NCBI GenBank assembly: GCA_013398615.1
Contig: VZSR01003371.1
Span: forward strand, 2,027,305 to 2,091,304
From: Brachypodius melanocephalos
Lineage: Eukaryota > Chordata > Aves > Passeriformes > Pycnonotidae
Direction of reading: 5' to 3'
Length of the DNA stretch: 64,000 bases
Positions within the stretch are counted from its first letter, which is position 1. Every line of letters starts with the position of its first letter. The translations under genes and the position numbers were made by a program. The notes under the pieces were generated by a model. That model was not told the DNA's origin and searched no databases. It saw nothing but the letters and a program-made list of their open reading frames with translations. Positions 62,775-64,000 of the stretch are shown here, in pieces.

Positions 62775-62865
62775 TGCCACCTACACTTTCTATTCCTGTT
62801 TCCGCCACAACCTGCTCTGTAACCTCGGACACGTAATTCCTTTCTATATTTCAGTTTCCTGGATT
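62775..62865 (+). mobile_element. Possible ancient MIR/CORE-SINE remnant
   Basis: CCGCCACAACCTGCTCTGTA, ACCTCGGACACGTAATT, and CCTTTCTATATTTCAGTTTCC follow the MIR middle part (the CTGCCACTTACTAGCTGTG, GACCTTGGGCAAGT, and CTGTGCCTCAGTTTCC order). About two thirds of the bases agree by eye over 65 bp, with one short gap. MIR-like SINEs occur in bird genomes as rare, old copies. The upstream tRNA-like part and the downstream part are not convincing. Confidence 0.4.
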
Positions 62866-64000
62866 GTGGACCTGAAATCCCAGACAGCAGGAACACAGAG
62901 AAACCAGCTGGGACTAGAGGTGTTTTTGCATTGGCATGAAAATGGATTCCTGGAGTTTCTGACAGTGGAAACAAGGTTCAGCAGTCTGTCCATCCCAAAT
63001 AAAGATGCTGGTGGTTTATCGATTGATTTTACTAACAGAAAGAAAATGCTTCCTGAGGAATAAATCAGCATCTATTCTCCATAAAGAGAAGTTAGTAATC
63101 TTTTATTTTTTTTTTATTGTATAAACTAGTATTTAGTGTGCTGGGATCATGGTCCAGCCCTAGGATTTCAGGGCACTATGTTAGCAATGAATATTAACAG
63201 CAATAACAATAACATATTGTGTAGCTTTTTATGTCCAGAGTCCCTTCAGGTTATCATTTGTTCCCTTATTCTTTCCCTAGACCTTGGTGCTCTGCCAGAT
63301 TCAGAACCGGCACTACTAGAAAGCAACTAGGATTAAATGCTAAATTATTTCACAGCCAGGTGAAATGGAGTCAACCTCTTCAGCTCCAAACACAACAAAT
63401 GGTCAACATTAGAGGGGCTGAAGAAATCCACACATGCAATTCTTCCTAGATAAATCCTCTGGGATCTTGGTGGGTGGGAATGGAAATTTTTGTATTCCTA
63501 TAATCTTTTCTGAACTTGCATTCCTTTTGGGAGGTTGAGAGAAGTGCCTGACCCTTGAGAAAAACTGATTCCATATGAACTTACTGTTGTTTTTATTGCT
63601 TTACCTTCACCTTCTGCAGGCAGAAGGCAAGGAACCCTTTCAGTCTTAGGGTCAATTTTATACGTGGGAAAGAAGTCTCAAAATCTTTGGGCTGGGTGGG
63701 AAATAATTTCCTGCTGGGAAGGATTTTACTGTAAAAGAATCCATGGTTTTGACATCTGCTTTCCAGTAACAGCAGTTTTTATAACTAATCCAGAATTCCA
63801 TACTCTGAGCCAAACTGAATGACTAGTCCTGCTTGCCATGATCTGAAAGAGTTCTTTGTCTATCTGTAGAAGTCTCTGACATCTGATCAAAATCTTAATG
63901 TTTGTGGATAAGAATCTGTATTTGTGCTATTTCAACTGATGATATGGCTGGAGGTGTCATTTTTATGGTGAGAGTGTAGAAATTATGAATGATACTGTCA
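62866..64000. other. Unique non-coding sequence to the window end
   Basis: No gene is recognised. A T-run lies at 63103-63117. A 99-codon plus-strand frame overlaps the SINE remnant and has no domain. Confidence 0.5.

Overview
This 64 kb window reads as non-coding DNA from a bird, most likely a songbird. The evidence is the repeats. There are many 5'-truncated CR1 LINE tails ending in the avian 8-bp repeats (ATTCTGTG or ATTCTATG). There are also avian-type solo LTRs with TG...CA ends, two of them flanked by exact 6-bp target-site duplications. CpG is sparse, the sequence is AT-rich, and there are no operons or long open frames. I found no convincing protein-coding gene. The longest open frames lie in repeats, microsatellites or the N gap, or look random. 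The window is therefore a gene desert or the inside of a very long intron.

Layout. 1-9.7 kb is mostly unique sequence with a CR1 tail at 0.69 kb, two local tandem duplications, a CR1 split by a solo LTR at 3.9-5.0 kb, and a CR1 tail at 6.1 kb. 9.7-24 kb holds CR1 fragments at 9.7, 14.65, 19.4 and 22.6 kb, an AT minisatellite at 13.4 kb, and several stretches with the look of conserved non-coding elements. 24.2-24.7 kb is a CR1 inserted into an older, oppositely oriented CR1. 27-42 kb has a CR1 at 27 kb, an internally deleted ERVL-type LTR at 29.1 kb, and two copies of one LTR family in opposite orientation at 37.1 and 39.0 kb. The second of those copies sits inside a CR1 that also carries a near-perfect 22-bp fold-back.

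42-53 kb is unique sequence followed by a minus-strand LTR carrying a (GA)n tract (49.1-49.7 kb). Just beyond it is an exon-like open stretch with good splice borders (49.73-49.88 kb). Then come a 485-bp assembly gap whose edge is a GAAAA repeat and a 340-bp (GAAA)n purine tract. 53-64 kb is unique sequence with a 66-nt poly(T) run, a TAATA repeat, a local CpG-dense patch (61.7-62.1 kb) that is the best enhancer-like candidate, and a possible ancient MIR/CORE-SINE at 62.8 kb.

Second-look signals: a sequence matching the recursive-splice-site pattern (pyrimidines-CAG directly joined to GTAAGT) at 20.26 kb; a possible 9-nt microexon at 57.99 kb; the exon-like stretch at 49.73 kb; the layered transposon insertions, which give relative ages; and the CpG-dense patch at 61.7 kb. 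All are plus-strand or strand-neutral signals and would be consistent with the window lying in a long plus-strand intron, but that is inference. I found no evidence of a new gene system.
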